Positions 16,904 to 28,900 of a stretch of DNA of 64,000 bases are shown one piece after another (within the stretch, counting starts at the first letter, position 1; every line of letters starts with the position of its first letter). The translations under genes and the position numbers were made by a program. Origin of the DNA: Burkholderiales bacterium JOSHI_001 (lineage in GTDB: Bacteria; Pseudomonadota; Gammaproteobacteria; Burkholderiales; Burkholderiaceae_C); contig CM001438.1 in the NCBI GenBank assembly GCA_000244995.1, positions 798,921-862,920 of the forward strand, given 5' to 3'. The notes beneath the pieces are model-generated. The model worked only from the letters and a program-made list of their open reading frames with translations. It did no database searches and had not been told where the DNA came from.

Positions 16904-18151
16904 ATGAAGTTCAGCCCCTCTTTCCTGATCGCCCTGGCCCTGTTGGCCGGCGGCGCGCCTGCCCTGGCGCAAACCAAACCTGCAACGCCCGCCGAAGCGC
17001 CCAAGGAGGGCGCGCGCAAGGAAGTGCTGGAGCCGCTGCAGGCGGCCCAGGCGCTGTTGAAGGACAACAAGGCCGCCGAGGCCTTGGACAAGCTCAAGGC
17101 CGCCGCGGCGGTGCCCGACCGCACGCCCTACGAGAACTTCTTCATCGACCAGCTCACCGCGCAGGCAGCGGCCCTGGCCGGTCAGGACACGCTCGCCCTG
17201 GAGGCCTACGACCGCGCGCTGGCCGCCGGCCGCTACAACGCCGACGAAACCCGCCGCGTGATGCGCGCGCAAAGCAACCTGGCCTTCCGGGCCAAGGACT
17301 ATGTCCGCGCCGCGGGCTATTCCCGCAAGCTGCTGGCCACGCCCGAACTGCCGGCCGACATGCGCGTGGGCGCACTGGACCTGCTGGGCCGCTCGCTCTA
17401 CCTGGGCGACAAGTTCAGCGAATCCGCCCCCGTGTTCAAGGACTGGCTGGACGCGCTGGCCGCTTCTGGCAAGCCGCCCACCGAAGAGCAGATCCGCCTG
17501 CTGGCCAGCGCCCACATCCAGGCCAAGGACGACGCCGGCTATGAAAAGGCGCTGGAGCGCATGGTCGTGGCCTACCCCAAGCCCGAGTACTGGGCCGACC
17601 TCATCGCCCGCCAGACCAAGCAGCCCGGCCTGACCCAGCGCCTGCGGCTGGACCTGCTGCGCCTGGGCCGCACCACCGGCGGCTTCATCCAGCCGGACGC
17701 CCTGCTGGAAGCCGCCGAACTGGCCCTGCAGGCCGGCCTGCCGGGCGAGACCCGGCAGATCCTGAGATCGGCCCCCGCCAGCAATGCCTTCACGACCGCC
17801 GGGGACCAGGCCCGTGTGCGTGAACTGCTGGACCGCGCCACCAAGGCCGCAGCGACCGATGCGGCCACCCCCGACGACCAGGCCAAGCGCCTGAAGTCGC
17901 CGGCGATGTTCGGCCTGGGCCATGCCCTGGCGCTGGACGGCCAGGCCGCGCGTGGCATCCCCTTGATGCAGCAGGCCATTCAGCTGGGCGGCCTGCGCAA
18001 TGCCGACGATGCCCTGCTGCAACTGGGCGTGCAGCAGGTGCTGGCCGGCCAGGCCGATGCCAAGGCCACCTTGGCCCAGGTGAAGGGCAGTGACGGCGCG
18101 GCCGCGCTGGCGCGGCTGTGGGACCTGCACCTGCAGGCCAGCCCACGATGA
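16904..18151 (+). CDS. exported tetratricopeptide-repeat-like protein
   Basis: 415 residues, signal peptide MKFSPSFLIALALLAGGAPALA. The mature part is made of Ala/Leu-rich helical pairs (EPLQAAQALLKDNKAAEALDK, AYDRALAAGRYNADETRRV, DYVRAAGYSRKLLATP) like TPR repeats, over nearly the whole chain. TPR proteins hold partner proteins; nothing shows which one. It follows soxA after 92 nt with no clear terminator, so it may be cotranscribed, but a link to sulfur oxidation is unproven. 54 nt separate it from the sensor kinase. Confidence 0.6.
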   Translation: MKFSPSFLIALALLAGGAPALAQTKPATPAEAPKEGARKEVLEPLQAAQALLKDNKAAEALDKLKAAAAVPDRTPYENFFIDQLTAQAAALAGQDTLALEAYDRALAAGRYNADETRRVMRAQSNLAFRAKDYVRAAGYSRKLLATPELPADMRVGALDLLGRSLYLGDKFSESAPVFKDWLDALAASGKPPTEEQIRLLASAHIQAKDDAGYEKALERMVVAYPKPEYWADLIARQTKQPGLTQRLRLDLLRLGRTTGGFIQPDALLEAAELALQAGLPGETRQILRSAPASNAFTTAGDQARVRELLDRATKAAATDAATPDDQAKRLKSPAMFGLGHALALDGQAARGIPLMQQAIQLGGLRNADDALLQLGVQQVLAGQADAKATLAQVKGSDGAAALARLWDLHLQASPR

Positions 18152-18205
18152 GCCCGCCGCGGGCCTGAGGCCCTCCCTGTGGCCGGCGTGCAAGGACCCC
18201 GCCCG

Positions 18206-21085
18206 ATGGTGAGCCCGGCCAGCTCACGCCTGTCGCCCGGCGCCGTGGTGGGCGTGTACGCGGCGTTTGCCGGCCTGTGGATCCTGGGGTCGGACTGGCT
18301 GCTGGGCCAGTTGGTGAGCGACCCGCAATGGCTGACCCGCCTGAGCCTGATCAAGGGTTGGGCCTTCGTGGCCGTGACCTCCTTGCTGCTGTACGGCTTG
18401 ATGAAGCGCGGGTCTGCCGCCACCGACAGCGCGGCGCGCCTGGTCGGCACGCGCCAGGAGCGCCGCGTGGTGGCCTTGGCACTGGTGGCTGTGCTGGGCC
18501 TGGCCGCCGCGGCCCTGCTGGCCAACTACCAGCAGCACCTGGCGTTGGAGGCCGCCCGCCTTCAGGCGGTGGCCGACCTGCGCGGCCGCGAGCTGGGGCG
18601 CTGGTTGCAGGACCGCCGGGCCCAGGCCGAGTTCGTGGGCGCCAGCACCTTCTGGGGCGAGCTGTACCGCCAGGCCCATGTGGAGGGTCAGCCCGATGCC
18701 GCGGCCCGCCTGCGCGGTCGCATGGACGACTACGCCGCCACGTCCAATGTCGAACAGATGCTGTTGGTGGGCCCCGACGCCCTGCCGCTGGATGCCGCGG
18801 GCGGCGCGCCGACGCCGCCCGCGCCAGAGTTGGTGGCCACCGTGAAGCAGGCCCTGGCCGGCGGCGGCGTGCAGATGACGCCGCTGTATGCGGGGCACCA
18901 TGGGCCCGGCGCACGGGGCGGCCCTGCCGAGGCCGGGCCGGTGTTGCACCTGGACATCGTGGCGCCGCTGCGCCACAGCGGCCAGCCCGCCCGGGCGGTG
19001 CTGGTGCTGCGGGTACGGCCCGACCAGGCACTGTTGCCGCTGGTGCAGACATGGCCGGTGCCCAGCCGCAGCGCCCAGGGCGGGCTGGTGGCCCGGCTGG
19101 GCGACCAGTTGGTGGGCGCCGGCGGTGCCAATCCCAAGCCCTTGTCCGCTCCCAACCTGCTGGCCGCGCGCGTGCTGCGCGGCGAGCTGCCCTTTGGCCA
19201 AGCGGCCCAGGCGCAGGATTTCCGCGGCACGCCGGTGCTGGGCGTGCTGGTGCCGCTGGAAGGCCCGAGCAACTGGTACCTCACCGCCCGCATCGACCTG
19301 GCCGAGATCCGCGAGGCCGCGCTGCGCGATTCGGTCTGGATCGTGGCCGCCGCGGTGCTGGCTGCGCTGGCCGTGCTGGCCGGCGCGCGGGCACTGCGCG
19401 AACGCCAGGTGCGCCGTGACGCCGATGTGCTGCGCGAGAGCGACGCGCTGTTCCGTGAAATGAGCGGCATGGCCCACATCGGCGGCTGGGGCTGGGACCT
19501 GCGCACCAAGACCGGCGAATGGACCGACGAGGTGGCGCGCATCCACGAATTCGATCCCGGCAGCCGGCCCAGCCCGGCCCTGGCACGCAGCTGCTTCAGC
19601 GGCGAACACCGGCAACGCCTGGACGCGGCGCTGCAAGCGGCCATGGCCCAGGGCCAGCCCTATGACCTGGAGCTGGAGATGACCACCGCCAAGGGCAACC
19701 AGCGCTGGATCCGCTCCATGGGCCTGCCGCGGGTGGAAGGTGGGGTGGTGGTGCACCTGCATGGCTACACCCAGGACATCACCGAGCGCAAGCGCATCGA
19801 ACTGGAGCTGCAGCACCACCGCACCCACCTGGAAGAGCTGGTGCGCGAGCGCACCGGGCAGATCGCACGGGCCCATGCCGAGCTGCAGGCCCAGGCGGCC
19901 GAGATTGCCGAGCTGAACGCCGAGCTGCAGCGTCGCGCCATCGACGCGGAAACCGCCAACCGCGCCAAGAGCGCCTTCCTGGCCAACATGAGCCACGAAA
20001 TCCGCACGCCCATGAACGCGGTGATCGGCCTGACGCACCTGCTGCGCCGCGACAACCAGGACCCGGTGGCGGCCGAGCGCCTGGACAAGGTGCAGGACGC
20101 GGCGCGCCACCTGCTGGCCGTGATCAACGACGTGCTGGACCTGTCCAAGGTCGAAGCCGGCAAGATGACGCTAGAGGCCACCGACTTCGCATTGGAAACC
20201 CTGCTGCAGCAGTTGGACAGCATGCTGGGCGAACGGGCCCGCAGCAAAGGCCTGGCCTTCACGCTGGAAGCCGCCGGGGTGCCGCCCTGGTTGCACGGCG
20301 ACCCCACGCGGCTGACCCAGGCCCTGCTGAACCTGCTGGGCAACGCCATCAAGTTCACCGAGCAGGGCACGGTGGGCCTGCGGGTGGCGCTGCTGCAGCG
20401 CCAGGACAGTCAGTTGTTGCTGCGCTTTGAAGTGCACGACAGCGGCCCGGGCATCGGCGCGGGCCAGTTGCCCGTGCTGTTCGAAGCCTTCGAGCAGGCC
20501 GACAGTTCCACCACGCGCCGTTATGGCGGCACCGGGCTGGGCCTGGCCATCACCCGGCACCTGGCGCACCTGATGGGCGGCGAAGCGGGTGTGAACAGCG
20601 AGCCCGGGCAGGGCAGCCGGTTCTGGATCACCGCCTGGCTGGGTGAAGGCCGGCCGGTGCCGGCCGCACCGCCGGCCCTGCCGGTCCCGGCGGGCGCCGA
20701 GCGCGCGGTCGCGCGCAGCGTGCGGGCCCTGGTGGCCGAGGACAACGCGGTGAACCGCGAAGTGGCGCTGGAACTGCTGGCGGCGCTGGGGGTGCCGGCC
20801 GACCTGGCCGAGAACGGACGCGAAGCCGTGGACATGGCGGCGGCCCGGGCCTATGACCTGATCCTGATGGACATGCAGATGCCGGAAATGGACGGTCTGC
20901 AGGCCACGCGGGCCATTCGCCAGCTGGCCGTCCATGCCCGTACGCCCATCGTGGCCATGACCGCCAACGCCTTCGCCGAAGACCGCGCCGCCTGCCTGCA
21001 GGCCGGCATGGACGACCACATCGCCAAGCCGGTGGAGGTGGCCGAACTGCAGCGCGTGCTGGACCGCTGGCTTCACGCCGCTTGA
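18206..21085 (+). CDS. hybrid sensor histidine kinase with receiver domain
   Basis: 959 residues. Order: two N-terminal membrane segments (to about residue 60 and 90-115), an extracytoplasmic sensor region to about 380, a third membrane segment ([17 protein letters not shown]), a PAS domain ([13 protein letters not shown]...DITERKR), a coiled coil, HisKA with [14 protein letters not shown] (His597), HATPase with GNAIKFTEQ and [10 protein letters not shown], and a receiver domain with [13 protein letters not shown] (Asp889 as phosphoacceptor) and the conserved Lys in HIAKPV. No separate regulator lies beside it, so the output partner is unknown. ATG 18206 has AAGGA 9 nt upstream; a GTG at 18179 has no ribosome site. 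Confidence 0.87.
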   Translation: MVSPASSRLSPGAVVGVYAAFAGLWILGSDWLLGQLVSDPQWLTRLSLIKGWAFVAVTSLLLYGLMKRGSAATDSAARLVGTRQERRVVALALVAVLGLAAAALLANYQQHLALEAARLQAVADLRGRELGRWLQDRRAQAEFVGASTFWGELYRQAHVEGQPDAAARLRGRMDDYAATSNVEQMLLVGPDALPLDAAGGAPTPPAPELVATVKQALAGGGVQMTPLYAGHHGPGARGGPAEAGPVLHLDIVAPLRHSGQPARAVLVLRVRPDQALLPLVQTWPVPSRSAQGGLVARLGDQLVGAGGANPKPLSAPNLLAARVLRGELPFGQAAQAQDFRGTPVLGVLVPLEGPSNWYLTARIDLAEIREAALRDSVWIVAAAVLAALAVLAGARALRERQVRRDADVLRESDALFREMSGMAHIGGWGWDLRTKTGEWTDEVARIHEFDPGSRPSPALARSCFSGEHRQRLDAALQAAMAQGQPYDLELEMTTAKGNQRWIRSMGLPRVEGGVVVHLHGYTQDITERKRIELELQHHRTHLEELVRERTGQIARAHAELQAQAAEIAELNAELQRRAIDAETANRAKSAFLANMSHEIRTPMNAVIGLTHLLRRDNQDPVAAERLDKVQDAARHLLAVINDVLDLSKVEAGKMTLEATDFALETLLQQLDSMLGERARSKGLAFTLEAAGVPPWLHGDPTRLTQALLNLLGNAIKFTEQGTVGLRVALLQRQDSQLLLRFEVHDSGPGIGAGQLPVLFEAFEQADSSTTRRYGGTGLGLAITRHLAHLMGGEAGVNSEPGQGSRFWITAWLGEGRPVPAAPPALPVPAGAERAVARSVRALVAEDNAVNREVALELLAALGVPADLAENGREAVDMAAARAYDLILMDMQMPEMDGLQATRAIRQLAVHARTPIVAMTANAFAEDRAACLQAGMDDHIAKPVEVAELQRVLDRWLHAA

Positions 21086-21306
21086 TGGCCGCCTGCCAGC
21101 CGGGTTTTCCCTTGCCAGGGTGGGCTTGAAAGCGGGGCCCGTTTCACTGGGTTGCACAACATTTTTTGTCGCTGGCAGGGGCTCTTGCGCCCTGTCAAGA
21201 TGCCTGCTTTGCCCGCGGCGTGGCTGACCCCCATCAAAGCCCCGCGCGGGCCTGGCAGGCAGCATCCGCGCTCGCCTGAGAAAAAAGCACCCTGGAGCCC
21301 TCCCTG

Positions 21307-24300
21307 ATGAGCAAGACCCCCGTCCCCACCCGCGACACCGAGAACACCCTGGCCACGCTGCCCGCGCAGCCCATCAGCGAAGAGGTGCTGATTGAAAAGT
21401 ACGCCAAAGGCGACGAATCGCAGGTGGACGAAGTGCGGGCCCGCGTGGCGCGCGCTTTGGCGGTGGTGGAGGCTCCTGAGAAGCGAGCGCACTGGGAGGC
21501 CAAGTTCCTGGACGCGCAGCGCCGCGGCTTCGTGCCGGCCGGGCGCATCAACTCCGCGGCTGGCACCGACCTGACCGCCACCCTGATCAACTGCTTCGTG
21601 CAGCCGGTGGGGGACAGCATCGCGCAGGTGGACGAAGGCCACCCCGGCATCTACACCGCGCTGACCGAAGCGGCCGAGACCATGCGCCGCGGCGGTGGCG
21701 TGGGCTATGACTTTTCGCGCATCCGTCCCAAGGGGGCCTGGGTGGGCAGCACACAAAGCTCGGCCTCGGGCCCGGTGAGCTACATGCGCGTGTTCGACCG
21801 TTCCTGTGAAACCGTTGAAAGCGCCGGCGCGCGCCGCGGCGCGCAGATGGGCGTGCTGCGCTGCGACCACCCGGACATCGAGGACTTCATCCACGCCAAG
21901 GACCAGGGCGACCTGAAGAACTTCAACATCAGCGTGGGCGTGACCGACGTCTTCATGAAGGCGGTGGAAGACGACGCCGAGGTGGAACTGACCCACCGCG
22001 CCGAGCCCGGCGCAGCGCAGAAGGCAGCCGGCTCCTACGCGCGTGATGATGGCCATGGTGGCCAGTTGTGGGTGTACCGCAAACTGCGCGCGCGCGAGCT
22101 GTGGGACCAGATCATGCGCTCCACCTACGACCATGCTGAGCCGGGTGTGCTGTTCCTGGACCGCATCAACCAGGACAACAACCTCAGCTACTGCGAAACC
22201 ATCGCCGCCACCAACCCCTGCGTCCCGGCCGACACCTGGGTGCACACCGCGCACGGCCCGCGCCAGGTGCAGCAGCTCATCGGCAAGCCCTTCGTCGCGG
22301 TGGTGGACGGTCGCGGCCACGCGACCGAGAGCGCGGGCTTCTTCGCCACCGGCGTGAAGCCGGTGCTGCGCCTGTCCACGCAGGAAGGCCATGGCCTTCG
22401 GCTCACCGCCAACCACCCGGTGCGCCGGGTCACCACCCGCACCGCCTACCTGGTGCAAAGCGAATGGGTGGAAGCCGGCCAGCTGCGCGCGGGCGACCGG
22501 ATCTTGCTGAACAACCACCGCACCTCCGCCGGCTGGGACGGCGCGATGACCGAGGACGAAGGCTACCTGCTGGGCCTGCTGGTCGGCCACGGCCGCATCA
22601 CCGCCGACGCCGCGGTGCTGAGCCTGCGCGCGCCGCAGTTGCGCCTGGTGGCCAATGGCGACGTGGCCCATGTGGGCGCCGACGCCCGGCCCAGCCACGC
22701 CCAGCAGCTGATGCGCGCCGCCGAGCGCGCTGCCGCCGCGTTGGCCCCGCACGGCCAGCCTTCGCATTGGCAGCGCCAGCCCGGCCCGCACCACGAGTTC
22801 GAACTGAAGAGCGCGCCGCTGCGCCGCCTGGCACTGGCACTGGGCATGACGCCCGAGCGCAAGGCCGTGACCCCGGCCATGGAAGCCGCCGGCTCCGACT
22901 TCTGCACCGGCCTGCTGCGCGGCCTGTTCGACGCCGACGGCCAGGTGGCCCAGCATGCCGACAAGCAGCCCTGCCTGCGCCTGGCCGGGCTGGACGAGGG
23001 CAGCGCGGCTGCGGTGCAGCGCATGCTGCTGCGCCTGGGCGTCAACAGCCGGCGCGAGCGTGAACTGTGCATCGGCGGCAACAACCTGGCCCGCTTCGCG
23101 CAGCGCGTGGGCCTGGCCGACGGGCTGAAGGCCGAGCGGGTGAACGACCTGCTGGGCGCCAGCCAGGGTCGGCTGCACAACGAAGATTTCGTGGCCACGG
23201 TCAGCGCCCTGGTGCCCGACGGCGAAGAGGCGGTGTACGACGTCACCGTGTCCGACGTGCACGCCTTCGATGCCAACGGCCTGATCGTGCACAACTGTGC
23301 CGAGCAGCCGTTGCCGCCCTATGGCTGCTGCTGCCTGGGCAGCGTGGACCTGACCCACTTCGTGAAGGACGCCTTCGACGGCAAGGCCAGCTTCGACGAC
23401 GCCGGCTTCACCGAGGTGTGCAAGGTGGCCACGCGCATGCTGGACAACGTGCTGGACGTCACCGTCTGGCCGCTGCCGCAGCAGCACGCCGAAGCCAACA
23501 GCAAGCGCCGCGTGGGCCTGGGTTTCACCGGCCTGGGCGACACGCTGGTGATGCTGGGCCTGCGCTACGACACGCCCGAGGCCCGCGCCATGGCGCGCCA
23601 CATCAGCGAGGTGATGCGCGACGCCGCCTACACCGCCAGCACCGAGATGGCCGCCGAGCGCGGCGCCTTCCCGCTGTTCAACGCCGACCTGTACTTGAGC
23701 CGCGGCACCTTCGCGTCGCGCCTGCCGGCGCCGCTGAAGGAGCGCATCCGCGCCCAGGGCCTGCGCAATTCGCACCTGCTGTCCATCGCCCCCACCGGCA
23801 CCATCAGCCTGGCCTTTGCCGACAACGCCAGCAATGGCATCGAACCCGCCTTCAGCTGGACCTACACCCGCAAGAAGCGCATGCCCGACGGCACCTTCAA
23901 GGAATACGCGGTGGAGGACCACGCCTGGCGCCTGTACCGCCACCTGAAGGGCGCCGATGCGCCGCTGACCGACGCCTTCGTCACTGCGCTGGAACTCAGT
24001 GCCCAGGCCCATGCCGCGATGGTGGCCGCGGTGGCGCCCTGCATCGACACCAGCATCAGCAAGACGGTGAACGTGCCGGCCGACTACCCCTATGAAGACT
24101 TCCAGGACCTGTACCACACCGCCTGGCGCAGCGGCCTGAAGGGCCTGGCCACCTACCGGCCCAACAGCGTGCTGGGCAGCGTGCTGAGTGTGGAACCCTC
24201 GGTGGGGTCATCAGCCCCCGCGACGCCCGCACCCTTGAAGGGCGACGGCGCCAACCAGCGCCTGCGCCTGGATCGACTGCCCGCGCCGGTGCTCACCAGC

Positions 24301-25314
24301 CTGCGCTGGCCGGGCCGTCCGGATCTTTCAGGTGGCAACCCGGCCTGGAGCTTCATGATCCAGCACCCGCACGGCGAGTTCGCGCTCTTCGTCGGCGAAC
24401 TGCCGGCCGAAGGCCCGGGCATGGGCCTGTTCGGCAAGACCCTGCCCTTCGAGGTGTGGGTGAACGGCGCCGAGCAGCCGCGCGGCTTGGCCGCGCTGGC
24501 CAAGACGCTGTCGATGGACATGCGCGCGAACGACCCGCAGTGGCTGAAGCTGAAGCTGGACGAACTGGCCACCGTGGGCGAAGAGCGCAGCTTCGAGATG
24601 CCCTTCCCGCCGTATGGCGAGCGGCGCCTCTTCCCCGGCGTGGTGGCGGCCACTGCGGCCGTGATCCGTTGGCGCTGTGAACAGCTGGGCACCTTCGCCG
24701 AAGGCACGCCCACCCCGGTGCTGGACGCCATGTTCAGCCGCAACGAGCCGCGCACCGGCACCAGCGGCACCCTGGCCTGGGCGGTGGACGTGGACAACCC
24801 GTCCACCGGCGAAAGCTTCACCGTCACGCTGAAGGAAGTGGCCCTGCCCACGCCCGAAGGTGGCAGCGTGGCGCGGCCCTGCGCCATCGGTTTTTCGGGC
24901 AACTACCCGCGCGCACTCGACGGCCTGGCGCGCCTGCTGAGCCTGGACATGCGCGTGATCGACCCGGCCTGGATCGGCATGAAGCTGCGCAAGATGCTGA
25001 ACGTGGGCGAGCCTCTGGGCCACTTCATGGCCCCGGTGCCGGGCGAGCGGCGCCAGCAGGTCTGGCCCAGCACGGTGGCCTACATCGCGCGCCTGGTGAT
25101 CCACCGCTACGCCATGCTGGGCGTGCTGGACGAGCAGGGCTTCCCGCTGCGCGAGATGGGCATCCTGGAAAGCCCGGCCGGCAAGCACAAGCCCAGCGAC
25201 AGTGTGGCCCCCATGGCCGGCAAGCCCTGCCCGGAATGCGGCAACGCCACCCTGATCCACAAGGACGGTTGCGAGTTCTGCACCGCCTGCGGCTACGTGG
25301 GGCAGTGCGGCTGA
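21307..25314 (+). CDS. nrdJ: adenosylcobalamin-dependent ribonucleotide reductase with intein
   Basis: 1335 codons; 976 residues after removal of a 359-residue intein (residues 305-663). Class II reductases make deoxynucleotides using B12 to form a radical, with or without oxygen. Visible: [43 protein letters not shown], then NPC interrupted by the intein and resuming as [15 protein letters not shown], and [10 protein letters not shown]. The rejoined NPCAEQ holds the cysteine that becomes the thiyl radical. The C-terminal third has two similar TSCPD-like segments and ends in a zinc-ribbon-like CPECG...[11 protein letters not shown]. The last 104 codons are duplicated 5.76 kb downstream, with an Rhs island between. 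Confidence 0.9.
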   Translation: MSKTPVPTRDTENTLATLPAQPISEEVLIEKYAKGDESQVDEVRARVARALAVVEAPEKRAHWEAKFLDAQRRGFVPAGRINSAAGTDLTATLINCFVQPVGDSIAQVDEGHPGIYTALTEAAETMRRGGGVGYDFSRIRPKGAWVGSTQSSASGPVSYMRVFDRSCETVESAGARRGAQMGVLRCDHPDIEDFIHAKDQGDLKNFNISVGVTDVFMKAVEDDAEVELTHRAEPGAAQKAAGSYARDDGHGGQLWVYRKLRARELWDQIMRSTYDHAEPGVLFLDRINQDNNLSYCETIAATNPCVPADTWVHTAHGPRQVQQLIGKPFVAVVDGRGHATESAGFFATGVKPVLRLSTQEGHGLRLTANHPVRRVTTRTAYLVQSEWVEAGQLRAGDRILLNNHRTSAGWDGAMTEDEGYLLGLLVGHGRITADAAVLSLRAPQLRLVANGDVAHVGADARPSHAQQLMRAAERAAAALAPHGQPSHWQRQPGPHHEFELKSAPLRRLALALGMTPERKAVTPAMEAAGSDFCTGLLRGLFDADGQVAQHADKQPCLRLAGLDEGSAAAVQRMLLRLGVNSRRERELCIGGNNLARFAQRVGLADGLKAERVNDLLGASQGRLHNEDFVATVSALVPDGEEAVYDVTVSDVHAFDANGLIVHNCAEQPLPPYGCCCLGSVDLTHFVKDAFDGKASFDDAGFTEVCKVATRMLDNVLDVTVWPLPQQHAEANSKRRVGLGFTGLGDTLVMLGLRYDTPEARAMARHISEVMRDAAYTASTEMAAERGAFPLFNADLYLSRGTFASRLPAPLKERIRAQGLRNSHLLSIAPTGTISLAFADNASNGIEPAFSWTYTRKKRMPDGTFKEYAVEDHAWRLYRHLKGADAPLTDAFVTALELSAQAHAAMVAAVAPCIDTSISKTVNVPADYPYEDFQDLYHTAWRSGLKGLATYRPNSVLGSVLSVEPSVGSSAPATPAPLKGDGANQRLRLDRLPAPVLTSLRWPGRPDLSGGNPAWSFMIQHPHGEFALFVGELPAEGPGMGLFGKTLPFEVWVNGAEQPRGLAALAKTLSMDMRANDPQWLKLKLDELATVGEERSFEMPFPPYGERRLFPGVVAATAAVIRWRCEQLGTFAEGTPTPVLDAMFSRNEPRTGTSGTLAWAVDVDNPSTGESFTVTLKEVALPTPEGGSVARPCAIGFSGNYPRALDGLARLLSLDMRVIDPAWIGMKLRKMLNVGEPLGHFMAPVPGERRQQVWPSTVAYIARLVIHRYAMLGVLDEQGFPLREMGILESPAGKHKPSDSVAPMAGKPCPECGNATLIHKDGCEFCTACGYVGQCG
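22219..23295 (+). other. intein inside nrdJ with degenerate LAGLIDADG endonuclease
   Basis: Residues 305-663 of the NrdJ precursor. Splicing blocks: Cys305 starting [18 protein letters not shown] (block A), [12 protein letters not shown] with the TxxH of block [17 protein letters not shown] (block F) and LIVHN followed by Cys664 (block G, His-Asn at the end, Cys as +1). A homing-endonuclease region lies between: [14 protein letters not shown] and [15 protein letters not shown] are the two LAGLIDADG helices. The first has His where the catalytic Asp belongs, so cleavage activity is probably lost. All residues needed for splicing are present. Confidence 0.9.
25000..25314 (+). repeat. direct repeat, copy 1: 3' end of nrdJ in frame
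   Basis: Last 104 codons plus stop of the intact nrdJ. It aligns without gaps to 30760-31074 (constant offset 5760). Eight differences in 315 bases; six are silent third-position changes, and two fall in one codon giving Ala here and Ser in the other copy. This copy has T at three wobble positions where the other has C. Confidence 0.92.
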
Positions 25315-25359
25315 TGCAGCGCGGCCAACTCGCGGTCGTCTCAGTCTCTCAGTCCTGCC

Positions 25360-25376
25360 AGCGCCACTTTGGCGCT
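25360..25376. terminator. hairpin between nrdJ and the immunity gene
   Basis: Perfect 7-3-7 inverted repeat AGCGCCACTTTGGCGCT in the gap between the convergent ends of nrdJ and the immunity gene; it could act in both directions. A 10-bp palindrome TAGCCGGCTA follows at 25378-25387. No T run is present. Confidence 0.4.
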
Positions 25377-25423
25377 CTAGCCGGCTAAAGGCCATGTCTT
25401 TCCGGGTATTCAATGCAAAGAAA

Positions 25424-25921
25424 TCAGTTCTTCAGGGTGTTGAACTTATATTTCGTTTCTTCAAAGGCGTCAGATGGAAATTCACTGCTTGTAACTTTTC
25501 TTCGGATAAGGTGTCTTCCGCGAAATTCGAGCTTCGCGGAATATGAGGCTGATGTATCACCCCCAATAATTTCAACGAAGATTACTGATCCGGATCTCTT
25601 GATGTTTATATTGGAAGGGTTTCCGAGATCCGAATATGCGGAAAGTGGGATGAATATTTCGAGCTTGTCAAGTTTAACGCTTAGTTTAACCGTTAGAGTT
25701 TTGGGGGGTTCTATATCTTCTCCGCCCCAGCGATAGCCACTCTGAAATGGTAGATTTGCTGCTGGAATAACTGTAAGCGTAGCACAAATCCGGTGATCGG
25801 CTGAACATGCATTCAGCTTCCCTATCTCGTTGTCGTTGATATTTTTAGCTTTACATGTTGTGATAACCATTAAAGGAATGGCGAATGCCAGCAAGAGATC
25901 TAGTTTAGATAATTTATTCAT
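25424..25921 (-). CDS. putative periplasmic immunity protein for the Rhs-Tlde1 toxin
   Basis: 165 residues, no recognised domain. The first 25 residues are a hydrophobic signal (LLLAFAIPLMVITTCKA); Cys23 might be lipidated but ITTC is a poor lipobox. The mature part is rich in beta-type stretches (LTVKLSVKLDKLEIFIPL, SGSVIFVEII). The ATG overlaps the Rhs stop (ATGA), the usual arrangement of toxin and immunity genes. A Tlde1 toxin acts on peptidoglycan in the periplasm, so an exported immunity protein fits. Codon use is AT-rich, unlike the host, as is usual for horizontally exchanged toxin tips. Function is inferred from position and export signal only. Confidence 0.65.
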   Translation of the reverse strand: MNKLSKLDLLLAFAIPLMVITTCKAKNINDNEIGKLNACSADHRICATLTVIPAANLPFQSGYRWGGEDIEPPKTLTVKLSVKLDKLEIFIPLSAYSDLGNPSNINIKRSGSVIFVEIIGGDTSASYSAKLEFRGRHLIRRKVTSSEFPSDAFEETKYKFNTLKN

Positions 25922-28900
25922 GGTCGAACAACTAGTAATTTATCTCCGCTATTGATGATTTGATCTCTTATGCTAGGGCTGGCAACGATGCAGCCATTTG
26001 AGGCGCTCATATTACCTTTTGAATTGTCGCCGTGAATGCGAAATGCGGATCTTCCATATGTTTCAGTTTCGGGCTTTGGGGTTAGAACTATAGTTTGGGG
26101 GCCGGTATTTTGACTTTTGTAGGCTCCACCAATGTTCCATGAGCCCTTCGGTATTGGTCCAACATTACTAGTGTTTTGAGCGTCGGGATTATTGAGGCCA
26201 GATTGATTTCCGGAATAACCCACTCCAATCAATTGTCCATTTCTATAAATTCGACCTGTACTTGTTTCGTACTCCCAATCTAATCCAGTTGGATCCATCG
26301 CGTTCACTGGATCTGCGCCTGAATATGTATACCGACCTAGTCCTCCACCCAAGCCAAGTGGATCGGCCTGCAAATACCGCCCGGTATACGGATCATAGTC
26401 TCGGAACCAATTCTGGAAATAACCCGTGTTGGGTTCGTACTGCTGCCCGGGAAAACGCAAGTTGTAGTCAAAAATGATGGGCCCAGAGTAAACCGGCCGG
26501 CTGTCACCGAAGGGCTCGCCGTCCCAGCGCCAGACTTCAAAGTTGTCACTGGCACGTGCCAGTGATCGGGGTGTACCCAAATGGTCGGATCGGATGGTCA
26601 GGAGCGTGCCATTGATCATCGTGCCTATGGGTACGCCGGCAAACCAGATCGTCTCCTGACGGTACCCAGAAATGAGGTTGTACTCACTCAGCAATAGTCC
26701 GTCATCGGTGTGCAGGTAGCGAATATTGTCGGTCACCAGCCAACCACCGCCCCCTGGGGGCGGCACCTGCAACTGCGCCACGTTCCCGGCAGTTCGGCTC
26801 GCCAGCCTGTCTGTGTTCAAGACCGCCGCGCGATCCGGCATGGACCAGGTGGTGTTGACCACGCCCTGCGACGTGGCTCGCCCATTCTGTACCGCGGTGG
26901 CGCCAGTCTCGGCGGTGACGATGCGACTGCTCAGCAAGGCCGCCGACCGGCTGCTGGTGCCCCCCGGGGCTACCGCGAGGGGTTCTGGTGGTGTGTATTC
27001 CTGCCGCAGCAAGCGCACCCGCATGCCCAAGCCATCGTGGGCGCGGCTGGAGAACACCGTCCCACCGAACCCCGTCAAGCCGCTCATGCGGCCGAAGGCG
27101 TCGTAGCTGTAGGTGTAGATGCCGTCGGAACTGGGGCTTCCGTCGGCCAGGTAGCTGTAGGTGCCGCGCGGGCTGGTCAGCAGCCGGTTGGAAGCCGCGG
27201 CGTAGGTCTGCGTGGTGGTCACGCCGTTGCGGGTCTGGCTGCGACGATTGCCATTGGTGTCGTAGGCATAGCTGAAGTTGCCGCCCGGCCCGCTGTAGCT
27301 TGTGAGCTGCCCCGCCTCGTCGTAGCGGAAGGCCGAACGCTGGGTGGCGCCACTTGAAAGCACATCGTTGTACTCGGTGATGCGCCCGGTCGGGTCGTAG
27401 GTATAGCTTCGAACCAGGCCGCCCAGCGTCACCTGCGTGATGCGGCCGTCGGCATCGAAGCTGCGTTGATAGACGCTGCCATTGCCCCAAGCCCACTTCG
27501 CCGGTGTTCGGCTGAAGGGGCGGTAGGTGATGCTGTTGAGCAGCACCGTGCCGTTCACAGCCACGGATGACACCGTATCGCCGGTGTAGGTGTAGTCCAC
27601 ACGCATGCCGGAAGGGTAGGTCATGCTGGCGACTCGCCCCAGGCTGTCACGCGCCAGGGTGACGGTGCTGGTCACCGCAGCGATGGTTTGCGACTTGGAC
27701 AGCACCCGCCCTTCGCTGTCATAGGTCCACGTCGTGCTGCCGCTGGGGTCGGTCATGCTGGACAAAAGACTATCGCGGCGACCTGGCACGTAGCTGTAGG
27801 TGATGGGTGCAATGCCGGCCGGTCCGACCTGCAATGGCCGACCCAGTGTGTCGCGCACCACGGTGTAGCTCACGCTGCGTCCATCAACATAGGTTTGCGT
27901 GTCACCGGCCGCGTTGCGGGCCCACTGGCGGGTTCCGGCGTCGCTGCCGGTTTCGGCCGCGCGGCGGTTCAGCGTGTCCACCCCGTAGCCCGTCCCCACA
28001 TTCACCGTATCTGCCACGCTCTTGAGCGTGGCGTTGGCGCTGTCCCAGTTCAATTGTGTGCTGACGGTGGTGGCACCGCCCGCCAGCCGCATGGCCGTGG
28101 TGTTGGGTTGGGTGAAGCTCACCGGCCGGTTCAACTGGTCCAACTGCTGGCTGTACTGCCGCCCCAGCGCATCCACCGTGCCGCTTCGCCGCGCATCGGC
28201 GCCATAGGTGGCTTGCGTGGCAAAACCTCGGGTGTCGATTTGCGCGGCCACGCGCCCCAGGCGATCGAAGCGAGCATAGGCGGCATGGACGAGGTTGCCC
28301 GCGGCCCCGTAGGTGGCGCGTGAAACCACCTTGCCGCCCACGTCACGGCCGATGCTCACGCTTTCGCCTTTGTGGTTGGACAGGCCGGCGATTCGGCCGG
28401 CCGTGTCATAGCTGCGCGCCACCCATGACCCGTCTGCTTGAGTCAGCTGCGAGAGCCGGCCTGCGCCGTCGAAACTGCGGGTGCTCGCGACGCCGTTGAC
28501 CGCATGCTGAGCCAGGCGACCACGGTTGTTGAAGACGCGCGTCACCACGGCGCCGCTGGGGCGAACAATGCGAGTGGGCCGTCCGTGGGCATCGAACAGC
28601 GAGTACGTGGTGGTCTGGCCAGCCGGGTTGGTGGCACTGGTGCGGTTGCCTTGCGCGTCGTAGGTGAAGGTTGTCACGCCGCCTCTTGCATTCGTGACGG
28701 ATGCCAGCAGGTGTTGGGCGTTGTAGACGCGCTGGCGCATCACGTAGCTGACGCCGTTGGTTCCGGTGCGCGAAGTCTGGATGACGCGGCCGAAGCCGTC
28801 CACCGTTCGGTTGGTGCTGACGCCGCCCGCCGACGTGCTGGTGGCGATGTTGAATATGCCGTGCCAGACGTGCTGCACTGTACGGGCGCTTGCGGTTCCG

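Noticed and set aside
21086-21306. Cobalamin riboswitch before the B12-dependent nrdJ
   Set aside because: I looked for the conserved B12-box-like core and stems in this 221-bp gap and did not find them. A covariance-model search would settle it.
21073-24117. A 1014-codon open frame on the minus strand opposite nrdJ
   Set aside because: It is an antisense shadow of the GC-rich nrdJ frame: His/Gly/Val-rich low-grade composition, no motifs, and it spans the intein and extein alike.
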